DNA from: Eubacterium sp. 14-2
GTDB lineage: Bacteria > Bacillota > Clostridia > Lachnospirales > Lachnospiraceae
Assembly: GCF_000403845.2 (NCBI RefSeq)
Contig: NZ_KE159568.1
Location: 773,163-837,162 of the forward strand
Length of the DNA: 64,000 nt
Direction: 5' to 3'
A program made the translations under genes and the position numbers. The notes beneath the pieces are model-generated. The model saw nothing but the letters and a program-made list of their open reading frames with translations, ran no database searches and was not told where the DNA came from. Positions 63,807 through 64,000 of this stretch are shown here, in pieces (the first letter of the stretch is position 1; the number at the start of each line of letters is the position of its first letter).

Positions 63807-64000
63807 GTTGTAGCTCCCATTTATTTCCTGGTGTGGTATAATGCATCTATACACGCATCTGCCAGTGGAGTAGTTGTAGTTCCCATTTATTTCTTGGTAT
63901 GGTATAATCGTATGTCCGCAATACCCGGCGATGGAGAAGTTGTAGTTCCCATTTATTTCTTGGTATGGTATAATAGGAAATGACAGGGAGGGAAACAGAT
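63807..64000 (+). CRISPR. Edge of a CRISPR array, probably type II
   Basis: Three 36-base repeats lie at 63807-63842, 63873-63908 and 63939-63974, separated by two 30-base spacers (63843-63872 and 63909-63938) and a third spacer-like stretch running off the window. The second and third repeats are identical; the first differs at three positions, as expected of a terminal repeat. Each starts GTTGTAG(T/C)TCCC and ends GGTATAAT. The 36/30 spacing and the GTTGTAG start match type II arrays, and the ending TG-G-TATAAT is an extended -10 promoter as in Neisseria type II-C repeats. No cas genes are in view; they are expected to the right. Confidence 0.92.

Overview
The window looks like a chromosomal segment of an anaerobic, low-to-middle GC Firmicute, most likely family Lachnospiraceae (Clostridia). 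The pointers are a type III glutamine synthetase (GlnN), HydF with a TM1266-type regulator, the hprK-murB-rapZ-whiA-Crh cluster, DUF3021/LytTR, FIST and CdaR proteins, a ThiC lacking the long N-terminal domain, and strong AGGAGG ribosome sites. Genus cannot be read from the sequence. Almost all genes lie on the minus strand, so that strand is probably co-directional with replication.

Layout. 1-6.6 kb: thiamine operon thiC-thiW-thiM-thiE-thiD under a consensus promoter, TPP riboswitch and terminator, running on into a lipoprotein and a two-domain NUDIX protein. 6.6-12.7 kb: a soluble chemoreceptor with a FIST sensor protein, then ftsE-ftsX-ctp and a CdaR regulator. 12.9-15.3 kb: a YitT protein, a degenerate GT26-like protein, and an 800-base intergenic block with five DnaA boxes and two copies of a palindromic repeat. 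15.3-22.7 kb: SH3-NlpC/P60 hydrolase, trxB, a YjfB-like protein, a CPBP protease, cvfB, acyl-ACP thioesterase, tRNA-Gln(CUG), YigZ and an iron alcohol dehydrogenase. 22.9-28.1 kb: class A PBP, DHH phosphoesterase and a pseudo-receiver protein, separated by repeat-rich spacers. 28.4-31.6 kb: glnN behind a leader terminator, and fba.

31.7-45.1 kb: a conserved envelope and carbon-control operon (hprK, M18 aminopeptidase, murB, rapZ, whiA, a Crh-like HPr, a lipid kinase), then ftsH-uvrC, with FtsH carrying a tail of about 370 residues, and divergent pyrG. 45.3-58.6 kb: HAD phosphatase, C39-like peptidase, a VanRS-like two-component pair, hydF with its TM1266 partner, trkH-trkA, DegV, and a methyltransferase / ABC-F / membrane-protein operon.

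58.6-64.0 kb is accessory in character: a 3' fragment of trpA, a TauE/SafE permease, a broken AraC regulator, a VOC protein, an ABC-2 exporter divergent from a LytTR-DUF3021 pair, and finally the edge of a CRISPR array whose 36-base repeats end in an extended -10 promoter motif, as in type II-C arrays.

The most interesting leads are the CRISPR array with repeat-embedded promoter motifs, the dispersed palindromic repeat family coupled to terminator hairpins (five copies in the window), the DnaA-box cluster away from any dnaA gene, the pseudo-receiver protein that has lost its phosphorylation pocket, and the enlarged FtsH tail.
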